The translations under genes and the position numbers were made by a program. This document shows positions 1 to 7,086 of a DNA stretch of 10,616 bases, in pieces; positions within the stretch are counted from its first letter, which is position 1, and each line of letters starts with the position of its first letter. The stretch covers positions 1-10,616 of the forward strand of contig CABUQW010000052.1 of the NCBI GenBank assembly GCA_902493895.1, in the 5' to 3' direction. Source of the stretch: an uncultured Collinsella sp. (GTDB lineage Bacteria > Actinomycetota > Coriobacteriia > Coriobacteriales > Coriobacteriaceae). Under the pieces are notes generated by a model. It ran no database searches. It was given only the letters and a program-made list of their open reading frames with translations, and was not told where the DNA came from.

Positions 1-830
1 GCAACGACGCGGCCAGGATGGCCAAGGCGATACTGTCGCACGACGTCACCCCGGTATGGGTGCCGTCCCCCGAGATCGAGGGGCTCAGGGACCTCGCCGG
101 GGCCCACGACGCGGCGACCGCGAGGCTCGCGGCGGCGAAGCAGCGGCTCCTGGCGTTCCTGGCCCGCCGGGGCTACGCCTACGGCGGCACGACGCCGGCC
201 GGAAACCCCCGGAGGTACTGGACGTACGACTTCCTCAGGTGGCTCGACAAGGTCCGGCCCGCCGACGACGGCGGCATCCGGGCGCTTGCGGCGCTGAGGA
301 ACGAGGTCGAGGCGGCCGCCGAGACGCGCGACGACCTCCTCGCCGAGTACAGGGCCGCCGTCGCGGCGGGCCCCCTCTCGGCGGAGGTCGAGGCGCTCCA
401 GTCAATCAAGGGGTGCGGCTTCGCGCTCGCCGCCGCCTTCGCGTCCGAGGTCGGCGACTTCTCGAGGTTCCGCTCCGGCAGGCAGGTGACGGCCTACTTC
501 GGCCTCGCCCCGAAGCAGAGGTCGAGCGCGGACTCCGTGCGCCTCGGCGGGATCAGCGGGGCCGGCAACGCCCTCGTCAGGAGGCTGGCCGTCGAGGGGT
601 CCTGGAGCTACGTCCAGGCGAGCCACCAACCGAAGCTGATGCCCAAGGGCAGCGGCGTCCCGCTCGAGGTGAGGATGCACGGGAGGAAGGGTTCCGAGCG
701 CCTGCTCCGGCGCCGCGAGGAGATGCTCGCCAGGGGCATGCCCCAGGCGAAGGCGAACGCCGCCACCGCAGCCGAGCTCGTGAGGTGGCTGTGGGCCCTC
801 GGCGCGATGTGCCGGGAGGCAACCGAATAG
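1..830 (+). CDS. IS110-family transposase, 5' end cut by window edge
   Basis: The reading frame is open to the window edge; the codons before the Met at 18 read NDAAR, matching the (K/T)DRNDA(A/R) motif of the RuvC-like DEDD domain of IS110-family recombinases. The ATG at 18 is therefore internal and the N-terminal part of the catalytic domain lies outside the window. Counting from that Met, residues 25-120 are charged and probably helical, and residues 125-165 hold the Transposase_20 (IS116/IS110/IS902) helix-hairpin-helix (LQSIKGCGFALAAA, then TAYFGLAPKQRSS). GGISGAGNALVRRL at 177-190 corresponds to the conserved serine-containing C-terminal motif; Ser180 is the candidate nucleophile by analogy, not proven. 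Such enzymes move a DNA circle using a bridge RNA. Arginine is mostly AGG here, whereas neighbouring genes use CGC/CGT, which fits recent acquisition. Whether the element is active cannot be told. Confidence 0.9.
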   Translation, partial: NDAARMAKAILSHDVTPVWVPSPEIEGLRDLAGAHDAATARLAAAKQRLLAFLARRGYAYGGTTPAGNPRRYWTYDFLRWLDKVRPADDGGIRALAALRNEVEAAAETRDDLLAEYRAAVAAGPLSAEVEALQSIKGCGFALAAAFASEVGDFSRFRSGRQVTAYFGLAPKQRSSADSVRLGGISGAGNALVRRLAVEGSWSYVQASHQPKLMPKGSGVPLEVRMHGRKGSERLLRRREEMLARGMPQAKANAATAAELVRWLWALGAMCREATE

Positions 831-1040
831 ACATAGCCCCCGTCCCGGCGAGCCGGGCAGCCTTCGGGGATACCCCCGCTTTCGCTGGGCGCGCGGCAGC
901 GGCCGCATGCGCGTAGTCAGACTTGGGGAGCCCCGCCGAAGGAGAGGATTGCGGGCCGCCGGAGCGGTATCCGCGGATATGAGACTGAGCCGAAGGCGTC
1001 GACGACATGCCGGGGGCGGACCGGGACGGGTTCAACGGCA
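831..1040 (+). ncRNA. 3' non-coding tail of the IS110 element, possible bridge RNA region
   Basis: About 210 bases follow the transposase stop with no credible gene, very GC-rich and full of short dyads. Visible are a 5-bp stem CCCGG/CCGGG at 844-848/853-857, a CCCC(C)G/CGGGG pairing that could enclose it (837-842/865-869), the palindrome ATCCGCGGAT at 969-978, and GCCGAAGG repeated at 935-942 and 989-996. In the IS1111 subgroup of IS110 elements the long non-coding end, carrying the bridge RNA, lies 3' of the transposase; in the IS110 subgroup it lies 5'. A long 3' tail thus suggests the IS1111 type. The element's right end was not located; about 1040 is a guess based on the change of sequence character at the next stem-loop. 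Confidence 0.35.
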
Positions 1041-1076
1041 GGCCCCGCCGACCGATTGCAAGCGGTCGGCGGGGCC
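1041..1076. repeat. Perfect 14-bp stem-loop beside the IS110 end
   Basis: GGCCCCGCCGACCG (1041-1054) and CGGTCGGCGGGGCC (1063-1076) are perfect inverted repeats around an 8-nt loop, ATTGCAAG. Neither side carries a T-tract, so it is not a canonical intrinsic terminator in either direction. IS110-family elements are known to insert in or beside extragenic palindromes, so this could be the target of the upstream element. It could also be an old terminator for the convergent DAHP synthase gene whose T-tract was separated by the insertion. Confidence 0.6.
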
Positions 1077-1117
1077 ATTGTGGCTCTTGACAGCGGATTG
1101 GGCCATATGAGCGAAAA

Positions 1118-1210
1118 CGCCCCTAGGCGAGCAAGGTGACGTGAAAGAGGAGGGAAGCGTACTTTGGGTACGCGACCGACGACTGAACGTCAGATTGCCG
1201 CCTAGGGGCG
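1118..1210. ncRNA. 93-nt nested stem structure, candidate structured RNA or palindromic repeat
   Basis: Four concentric pairings are visible. CGCCCCTAGGCG (1118-1129) pairs perfectly with CGCCTAGGGGCG (1199-1210). After a bulged A at 1130, GCAA (1131-1134) pairs with TTGC (1195-1198). Past a 2x2 internal loop, TGACGT (1137-1142) pairs with ACGTCA (1187-1192). GCGTAC (1157-1162) pairs with GTACGC (1168-1173) around a 5-nt loop. Between the two inner stems lie unpaired, purine-rich strands of 13-14 nt. That makes 28 pairs in one continuous fold, far beyond chance and not explained by any gene. The strand cannot be decided because the fold is nearly symmetric. It lies in the 3' region of the minus-strand DAHP synthase gene. 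A dispersed palindromic repeat is the main alternative to an RNA gene or a 3'-UTR element. Confidence 0.55.
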
Positions 1211-1226
1211 CTTGCAGCGTCGGACG

Positions 1227-1254
1227 GTTACGGCGTTTGGTAAAACGCCGTAAC
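1227..1254 (-). terminator. 12-bp stem-loop one base past the DAHP synthase stop
   Basis: GTTACGGCGTTT (1227-1238) and AAACGCCGTAAC (1243-1254) form a perfect 12-bp stem with a 4-nt loop, beginning one base after the minus-strand stop codon. No T-tract follows in the minus direction (the next bases read CGTCCG), so it is either a poor intrinsic terminator or a 3'-end stabiliser. The hairpin itself is certain; its role as terminator is inferred from position. Confidence 0.55.
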
Positions 1255-1255
1255 T

Positions 1256-2287
1256 CTAAATACGTTCCGCGATCTCGTGGATGAGGTAGTCGGTCTTTTC
1301 CCAGCCCAGACACGGGTCGGTAATCGACTTGCCAAAGACGCCGCCGTCGACCGGCTGGTTGCCGTCCTCCAGGTAGGACTCGATCATAAAGCCCTTGACC
1401 AGCTTGGAGATGGACTCGTTGCGGCGGCAGCTGTCGAGCACCTCCTTGCAAATGCGATACTGCTCCAGCGGACGCTTGCCCGAGTTGTCGTGGTTGCAGT
1501 CGATGACCGCTGCCGGATTGGCATAGCCGGCATGCTCGGTATAGCGTTCGGCCAGGCGTTCCAGGTGTTCGTAGTGGTAGTTGGGGTAGGTGCGCCCATC
1601 GAGACCGATGTAGCCACGCATAACGGCGTGTGCGAGCGGGTTGCCGTCGCACTCGACCTCCCAGTTGCGGAAGATGAAGCTCTGGTGCGCCTGCGCGGCG
1701 TAAATGGAGTTGAGCATAACGGTGGTAGAGCCGGCAGTGGGATTCTTCATGCCGACGGGTACCGAAATGCCGCTCGACACCAGGCGATGCTCCTGGTTCT
1801 CGACCGAGCGTGCGCCCACGGCAACATAGCTCAGCAGGTCAACGAGGTATTGGTAGTTGGACGGGTAGAGCATCTCATCGGCGGTAAAGAAGCCGGTCTC
1901 CTCGATGACGCGCAGGTGCATGTGGCGGATGGCCTTGACGCCCTCGAGCAGGTCGTCGGGAGCCTCGGGGTTGGGGTTGTGCAGAAGACCCTTGTAGCCG
2001 GTGCCCTTGGTGCGCGGCTTATTGGTGTAGACGCGCGGAATGATGATGAGCTTGTCCTTGACCTCTTCGGCGGTCTTGGCCAGTCGGTTCATGTATTCAA
2101 GCACCGAGTCCTCGCGGTCGGCAGAGCACGGGCCGATGATGAGCACCTTGCGTGCGTCCTCGCCGGTAAAGACCTTGGCGACCTCGGCGTCAAATGCCTG
2201 TTTTTTGGCGGTAAGCTCGGCGGAAAGCGGCATTTCCTCGCGGATCTCCATGGGGATCGGCAGCCTGCGTTTGAATTCCATGGCCAT
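1256..2287 (-). CDS. 3-deoxy-7-phosphoheptulonate (DAHP) synthase, class I
   Basis: This enzyme condenses phosphoenolpyruvate with erythrose 4-phosphate, the first step of the shikimate pathway to Phe, Tyr, Trp and chorismate, in the cytosol. The 343-aa length matches the AroF/AroG/AroH family (about 350 aa). Family motifs appear in order: GPCS (52-55), KPRTKGTGYKG (90-100), GARSVENQEHR (158-168), PVGMKNPTAGS (177-187), DCNHDNSGK (263-271), ESYLEDGNQ (303-311) and GKSITDPCLGWEKT (319-332). C54, H266, E303 and D324 match the metal ligands of E. coli AroG (C61, H268, E302, D326), so it should be active. The ATG at 2287 has GAGGAGG five bases upstream; an ATG two codons later is also possible at 11-base spacing. 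The gene is monocistronic with its own promoter. Which amino acid inhibits it cannot be told from sequence alone, so no aroF/G/H letter is given. Confidence 0.95.
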   Translation of the reverse strand: MAMEFKRRLPIPMEIREEMPLSAELTAKKQAFDAEVAKVFTGEDARKVLIIGPCSADREDSVLEYMNRLAKTAEEVKDKLIIIPRVYTNKPRTKGTGYKGLLHNPNPEAPDDLLEGVKAIRHMHLRVIEETGFFTADEMLYPSNYQYLVDLLSYVAVGARSVENQEHRLVSSGISVPVGMKNPTAGSTTVMLNSIYAAQAHQSFIFRNWEVECDGNPLAHAVMRGYIGLDGRTYPNYHYEHLERLAERYTEHAGYANPAAVIDCNHDNSGKRPLEQYRICKEVLDSCRRNESISKLVKGFMIESYLEDGNQPVDGGVFGKSITDPCLGWEKTDYLIHEIAERI

Positions 2288-2341
2288 AGGGGCCTCCTCA
2301 ATCTATGGAAAGAGCAATAAGCGTATTGTCGAGTGTTCGGC

Positions 2342-2370
2342 ATTATCCGCTGTCGCACGCTAAAGTGCAA
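2342..2370 (-). promoter_or_regulatory. Sigma-70-type promoter of the DAHP synthase gene
   Basis: Read on the minus strand, TTGCAC (2370-2365) and GATAAT (2347-2342) are separated by exactly 17 bases. Both are close to the TTGACA/TATAAT consensus. Transcription would start near 2335, giving a leader of about 48 nt with a GAGGAGG ribosome binding site at 2293-2299. No leader peptide or attenuator was seen in so short a leader. Confidence 0.65.
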
Positions 2371-2385
2371 CCCCTTGTCACCCCG

Positions 2386-2424
2386 AAACCTACCAAAAAG
2401 GGACAGGTTTATTTTGGTCGGTTT
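2386..2424. promoter_or_regulatory. Interrupted 13-bp dyad upstream of the DAHP synthase -35
   Basis: AAACCTACCAAAA (2386-2398) and TTTTGGTCGGTTT (2412-2424) are inverted repeats with 12 of 13 positions complementary and a 13-nt centre. The dyad starts 16 bases upstream of the -35 box, where an activator or repressor could bind. It has no T-tract context that would make it a terminator, and no plus-strand gene precedes it. The regulator is unknown. Confidence 0.35.
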
Positions 2425-2509
2425 TATCTGGGAAAATGTCGGCACTCGCCGGAAGGGGGTCGGCGTACGGCACGCTGGAGCAAGTTGGATCTTCTGCGGC
2501 ATACCCCGT

Positions 2510-2735
2510 GGGCAAAAAATGGCAAATATGAGTACTGTTGCTGGCGTAGTCTCATATCGAGCTTACAAGATAATAGGCATAACAGCAAATATGTTCATTA
2601 ACGTTGGCACACAGAAGCATGATAACGGGCGTTTTGATTAATTTGAAGGCGTATAGAAGCCGCAAAGAGGTCATTTGAGGCGGTTTTGGCTGCTACTAAA
2701 AATGTAACAGTACTCATATTTGACCTTTTTTGGCC
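2510..2735. mobile_element. 226-bp AT-rich element with 30-bp inverted ends, MITE-like
   Basis: The left end (2510-2539) and the reverse complement of the right end (2706-2735) match at 27 of 30 positions, including a perfect 17-bp core CAAATATGAGTACTGTT (2523-2539 and 2706-2722). The 166 bases between are AT-rich, unlike the surrounding GC-rich genes, and hold no convincing gene. A short element with long terminal inverted repeats and no transposase fits a miniature inverted-repeat element moved in trans. Alternatives are two inverted copies of a separate repeat, or a pair of binding sites. No target-site duplication is obvious. It lies between the DAHP synthase promoter and the terminator of the exporter operon, interrupting neither. 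Confidence 0.5.
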
Positions 2736-2795
2736 ACAGGGTCCGGAAGGGGCTGTCAATCGGGCCCCAAGAGAGCTAATTCGAGTGCCGTGGAC

Positions 2796-2831
2796 GAAAA
2801 AACGGGGGCGCAGGTTGTCCTGCGCCCCCGT
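2796..2831 (-). terminator. Intrinsic terminator of the MarR-ABC exporter operon
   Basis: On the minus strand a perfect 13-bp GC-rich stem (2831-2819 with 2814-2802, ACGGGGGCGCAGG and its complement) with a 4-nt loop is followed at once by a run of six T (2802-2797). It starts about 30 bases after the stop of the 618-aa exporter gene. This is a textbook rho-independent terminator. The bases between it and the inverted-repeat element at 2735 show nothing recognisable. Confidence 0.93.
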
Positions 2832-2863
2832 TCTCGGGCGTTATTCGTTCCTTGCGACAGAAT

Positions 2864-4720
2864 TTACGCCGCCTCGTCGAATTGCGAGTTGTACAGGTCG
2901 GCGTAGAAGCCGCCCTGGGCGAGCAACTCGTCGTGTGTACCCTTCTCGACGATGTCGCCGTCGCGAATTACCAAGATCACGTCGGCGTTGCGGATCGTGG
3001 ACAGGCGGTGCGCGATGACAAAGCTCGTGCGGCCCTGCATCAGCGCATCCATGGCGCGCTGAATGAGCTCCTCGGTACGGGTATCGACGTTGGAAGTCGC
3101 CTCGTCCAGAATCAGTGCCGGGCGGTCGGCCAAAATGGCACGGGCGATGGTCACGAGCTGGCGCTGACCCTGCGACAGGTTAGTGCCCTCCTCGTTGATC
3201 ATAAAGTCGTAGCCGCCGGCGAGCGTATGGATAAAGTGGTCGCAGCGTGCGGCGCGTGCGGCGGCCTCGACCTCGGCATCGGTCGCATCGGGGCGTCCGT
3301 AGCGGATGTTCTCGCGGATGGTGCCGTTAAACAGCCAGGTGTCCTGCAGCACCATGGCAAACTCGCCGCGCAGCGCCGCGCGGTCCCAGTCGCGCACGTC
3401 GACGCCTTCGACGCGCAGCGAACCGCCGTCCACGTCGTAAAAGCGCTGCAGCAGCTTAATGAGCGTGGTCTTGCCGGCGCCGGTGGGGCCGACGATGGCA
3501 ATGGTTTGGCCGGGCTTAGCCTCGCAGCTAAAGTCGTGGATGATGGTCTTGTCGGGCGTGTAGCCAAACTTGACATGGTCAAACTCCACGTGGCCGGGGC
3601 GCTTCTCGGGAATCTGCGCGTCGGCCTTCTGCTCCTCCTCGGGCGCGGCCAGGAACTCAAAGACGCGCTCGGTAGCGGCAGCCATCGACTGCATCGTGTT
3701 GCTCACGTTGCCCAGCTGCTGCACGGGTTGCGTAAAGTTTCGAACGTACTGGATAAAGCTCTGGATATCGCCGGGCGTGGCATTGCCGGTCAGCGCGAGC
3801 TGCGCGCCTACCACGACGACGCCCACGTAGCCCATGTTGCCCACCAGACTCATGAGCGGCATCATCAGGCCCGACAGGAACTGCGAGCGCCAGCCGCTAA
3901 TAAAGAGGCGGTCGTTTTGACGGTCGAACTCCTCGATCGAGGCCTCGGCGCGGTCGAACACCTGAATGACGTTCTGGCCGGCAAAGTCCTCCTCGATAAT
4001 GCCGTTGACGGCGCCCAGAACCTGCTGTTGCTCGCGGAAGTACGGCTGCGAGAAGTGAATCATCACGGTCAAGATAATCGCGGCGGCCGGCAGCGTGAGC
4101 ACGGTGACGCCGGTAAGCGGTAGGCTGATCGAAAGCATCATGACGAGCACGCCGATAATCTGCGTCACCGACGTGATGAGCTGCGTCACGCTCTGGTTGA
4201 GCGACTGACCCAGCGTATCGACGTCGTTGGTGATGCGGCTGAGTACGTCTCCCTTGCTGTGGCCGTTGAAGTAGCTCATCGGCACGACGGCAATCTTGGC
4301 GGCGATTTCCTTGCGCATGCGGTAGCAGATCTTTTGCGTGACGCCGGTCATGAGCCAGCCCTGGACCAGGCTGCAGACAGAGCTCGCCAGATACAGGCAG
4401 AGCAAAAAGCCGAGCGTCTTGGCGATCCAGTCAAAGTCAACGTCGCCGGTGCCGTTGACCTTGGCGACCAGGCCTTCGAACAGCTTGGTCGTAACCTGGC
4501 CGAGCACCTTGGGCCCCACAATGTTAAAGACGACCGAGCACACGGCAAAGGCGACGGCGGCAAACACGGCAACCTTGTGCTGACCGATATAGCCGAGCAA
4601 CTGCCGCATGGTGCCCTTAAAGTCCTTGGCCTTTTCGCCGCGGCCCATGCCACCCATGCGGCCCATGGGACCGCGCCGGCGGGTGGGCTTGGGAATCTGA
4701 GTCTTGGTCTCGTCTGCCAT
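2864..4720 (-). CDS. ABC exporter half-transporter, catalytic-site partner (618 aa)
   Basis: The protein has an ABC exporter transmembrane domain (about 45-340) fused to an ATPase domain (about 375-615). Its Gly/Met/Arg-rich N-terminus (PTRRRGPMGRMGGMGRGEKA, 12-31) is typical of the YheH-like multidrug subfamily. Motifs are Walker A GPTGAGKTT (411-419), Q-loop Q459, signature LSQGQ (515-519, Gln instead of Gly at the third position), Walker B ending in D539-E540 and switch histidine H571. The catalytic Glu and His are intact but its signature is degenerate, complementary to the upstream partner. The pair should form a heterodimeric membrane exporter. Its ATG overlaps the partner's stop by one base (TAATG), and AAGGAGG sits nine bases upstream, so translation is probably coupled. 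Substrate unknown; a drug, lipid or peptide are all possible. Confidence 0.92.
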   Translation of the reverse strand: MADETKTQIPKPTRRRGPMGRMGGMGRGEKAKDFKGTMRQLLGYIGQHKVAVFAAVAFAVCSVVFNIVGPKVLGQVTTKLFEGLVAKVNGTGDVDFDWIAKTLGFLLCLYLASSVCSLVQGWLMTGVTQKICYRMRKEIAAKIAVVPMSYFNGHSKGDVLSRITNDVDTLGQSLNQSVTQLITSVTQIIGVLVMMLSISLPLTGVTVLTLPAAAIILTVMIHFSQPYFREQQQVLGAVNGIIEEDFAGQNVIQVFDRAEASIEEFDRQNDRLFISGWRSQFLSGLMMPLMSLVGNMGYVGVVVVGAQLALTGNATPGDIQSFIQYVRNFTQPVQQLGNVSNTMQSMAAATERVFEFLAAPEEEQKADAQIPEKRPGHVEFDHVKFGYTPDKTIIHDFSCEAKPGQTIAIVGPTGAGKTTLIKLLQRFYDVDGGSLRVEGVDVRDWDRAALRGEFAMVLQDTWLFNGTIRENIRYGRPDATDAEVEAAARAARCDHFIHTLAGGYDFMINEEGTNLSQGQRQLVTIARAILADRPALILDEATSNVDTRTEELIQRAMDALMQGRTSFVIAHRLSTIRNADVILVIRDGDIVEKGTHDELLAQGGFYADLYNSQFDEAA

Positions 4721-7086
4721 TAGTGCTCGCCTCCTTCCATAACGGCTGCAATTTCTTCTTGGGTGAGCCCCAGCTCCTCGGCGGAAAGCTGCGACTGTGC
4801 GATTTCCAGGTACGCCGGGCAGCTGTGCAGCAGCTCCTCGTGCGTGCCGGTGCCCACCACGTGACCGTCGTCGAGCACGATGATCTGGTCGGCGTGCATG
4901 ATGGTCGCAATGCGCTGGGCCACGACCACGAGCGCGGCGTCGGTAACGTTTTTGGCCAGCTCCTCGCGCAGGCGAGCGTCGGTCTTGTAGTCGAGAGCGC
5001 TAAACGAGTCATCGAACACCACGACCTCGGGCTTTTTGGCCAACGCGCGGGCAATGGCCAGACGCTGGCGCTGACCGCCCGAGACATTGGAGCCGCCCTG
5101 GCTGATGGGGGAGTCGTAGCCGCCCTCGCGCTCGGCGATAAAGTCCTCCGCCTGGGCGATGCGTGCCGCCCGGTGCATGTCCTCGTCGCTTACCATGTCG
5201 CCGGCAAACTTGAGGTTGCTCTCGACAGTGCCCGAGAACAGGCGACCCTGCTGCGGGATGTAGCCAATGCGGCGGCGCAGCTCGGAAAGGGTCATGTCGC
5301 GCACATCGATGCCGTCGAGCGAAATGCTGCCGCCCGTGACGTCGTACAGGCGCGGAATCAGCTGCACGAGCGTGGACTTGCCCGAGCCCGTGGAGCCAAT
5401 AATGCCGAGCATCTGACCGGCATGCGTGGTGAAGTTCACGCCGCTGATGACGTCGGCGCGGGCATCGGGATACTGGAAGCTCACGTCGCGGAAGGTGAGC
5501 TCGCCGCGCGGCGCGCTGGCAGCGGGCAGTTTGGGCGAGGCGGGGTCGTTGATGCTCGTGGGGCAGGTGATGACCTCTTCCACGCGCTCGGCTGCGACCT
5601 CGGCGCGGGGCAGGATGACCGAAACCATGGTGAGGATCATAAACGCCATGACGATCTGCATGGTGTAGGAGATAAACGCCATCATGTTGCCGACCTGCAT
5701 CACGCCGTCGGACACGCCCTGCGCGCCAAACCAGACGATAAGCACGGTGATGCAGTTCATGACGAGCATCATGAGCGGCATCATAAAGCTCATGGCTCGG
5801 TTGGTGTAGAGCTGCGTGGTCATCAGGTCGAGCGAAGCCTTGTCAAAACGCTCGAGCTCATGCTCCTCGCGGTTGAACGAGCGGATGGGCATAAGGCCGT
5901 CGAGCAGCTCGCGGGCGGTAAGGTTCACACGGTCCACAAAGCTCTGCATCTTTTTGAACTTGGGCATGGTGAGGCCCATAAGCACGCCGACGACGGCCGA
6001 GACCGCGATGATGGCCACGGCGATGGTCCACTCTAGGCCGGTATGGTTGGCCAGGACGCGCATGACGGCGACGATGCCCATGACGGGGGCCATCAGACAC
6101 ATGCGGATAAACAGGGTTGCGGCCATCTGGATCTGCTGAATGTCGTTGGTGCAGCGGGTGATGAGCGAGGCCTGGCTAAACTTGCCCACCTCGGCCGGCG
6201 AGAAGTGCATAACCTTGTTGAAGGTCTCGCGGCGCAGGTCGCGGGCGATGGAGCAGGCGGTGCGCGAAGCCACGGCACCGGTCAGGATGGTGGCGACGAG
6301 CGAGATCAGGCACAGACCAAACATCGTGGTCGCCATGCGGCCCAGGTAGGCGTTCTGCACGTCGGCGGGGTCGATGCCCTGCGCCTTGTACTCGTCTTGC
6401 ACATAGCTCACGGCGCGTTGGGTCACGATGGAGCCCGACATGGAGCCCATTTTGTCCGCCATATCGTTGGCGCCCTCGACGAGCTTGCCCTGGTCGATTA
6501 GGCCGCCTTCAACGCCTAGACGCAGACCCTTCATGGTGATCTTACCGCCGTCGGCATCAATCTGCTTTTGCATGTTCTGCGCCGCTGCGGCCTTCTGCTG
6601 CATCTCGGCGAGTTGCTCGGACGTCATCGCCGCCATCTGCTCGGGCGTGGGCATGGCCCGGGCGCCGCTGTTGTCTTTCTCGCCGGACGTGCCCATCATG
6701 TCGCCCATGGAGTTGGCATCGATGCCCTGGTTGAACGAAAGGACGACAGTCTCGGGCAGGCTCATGATGTCGGAAATCTTGCCGCCGTCGGCGCGCTCCT
6801 CCTCGGTGCCCTTGTACGTTCGAATGCCGTTATTGTCCGCCTTGCTAAACACGGCCTCCACAGCCTTGGCGTCCTTGGTGCTCATAAAGAGTTCGAGGTC
6901 GTCGAGCGATTCGGCACGGATGGTGTCGGGCACGGGCGACGCGATGCCGCCTTGCTGCACACCCACGTCGACGATGTCGCTCATATAGGTAGGCAGCGCC
7001 AGATCGGCGTTGCAGCTGATTACGATAAGCACGATAGCTGCGAACAGTGCCAGGACGTGCTTTTTAAAGAGCTTGAGAATCCTCAC
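4720..7086 (-). CDS. ABC exporter half-transporter with large TM1-TM2 insertion, degenerate-site partner (788 aa)
   Basis: A typical half-exporter is about 580-620 aa; the excess here is a stretch of roughly 200 residues (about 45-245) between TM1 (about 11-33) and the next membrane segment (about 252-272), predicted to lie outside the cell. It is rich in Met, Gln and Ala with a likely helical part near 146-178. The transmembrane domain runs to about 495 and the ATPase domain from about 528. Motifs are Walker A GSTGSGKST (564-572), signature VSGGQ (668-672), and Walker B FDD in which D693 replaces the catalytic Glu; Q724 replaces the switch His. Its own ATP site is thus degenerate, as in TM287 of the TM287/288 heterodimer, while its signature serves the partner's competent site. 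It starts with GTG, preceded by AAGGAG, and overlaps the MarR stop by four bases (GTGA). Confidence 0.92.
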   Translation of the reverse strand: MRILKLFKKHVLALFAAIVLIVISCNADLALPTYMSDIVDVGVQQGGIASPVPDTIRAESLDDLELFMSTKDAKAVEAVFSKADNNGIRTYKGTEEERADGGKISDIMSLPETVVLSFNQGIDANSMGDMMGTSGEKDNSGARAMPTPEQMAAMTSEQLAEMQQKAAAAQNMQKQIDADGGKITMKGLRLGVEGGLIDQGKLVEGANDMADKMGSMSGSIVTQRAVSYVQDEYKAQGIDPADVQNAYLGRMATTMFGLCLISLVATILTGAVASRTACSIARDLRRETFNKVMHFSPAEVGKFSQASLITRCTNDIQQIQMAATLFIRMCLMAPVMGIVAVMRVLANHTGLEWTIAVAIIAVSAVVGVLMGLTMPKFKKMQSFVDRVNLTARELLDGLMPIRSFNREEHELERFDKASLDLMTTQLYTNRAMSFMMPLMMLVMNCITVLIVWFGAQGVSDGVMQVGNMMAFISYTMQIVMAFMILTMVSVILPRAEVAAERVEEVITCPTSINDPASPKLPAASAPRGELTFRDVSFQYPDARADVISGVNFTTHAGQMLGIIGSTGSGKSTLVQLIPRLYDVTGGSISLDGIDVRDMTLSELRRRIGYIPQQGRLFSGTVESNLKFAGDMVSDEDMHRAARIAQAEDFIAEREGGYDSPISQGGSNVSGGQRQRLAIARALAKKPEVVVFDDSFSALDYKTDARLREELAKNVTDAALVVVAQRIATIMHADQIIVLDDGHVVGTGTHEELLHSCPAYLEIAQSQLSAEELGLTQEEIAAVMEGGEH

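Noticed and set aside
56..916. Second plus-strand open frame overlapping the transposase
   Set aside because: Arg/Gly/Ala/Pro-rich product typical of a +2 frame in very GC-rich DNA; the other frame has the IS110 motifs.
2305..2641. Short plus-strand open frames upstream of DAHP synthase
   Set aside because: They overlap each other, the promoter region and the inverted-repeat element, and show no motif or convincing RBS.
2852..4123. Open frame of 423 codons on the plus strand opposite the 618-aa exporter
   Set aside because: Shadow frame with His/Ala/Val-rich repetitive composition and no motif; the opposing gene has all ABC hallmarks. The same holds for 1277-2320 and 4723-6036.
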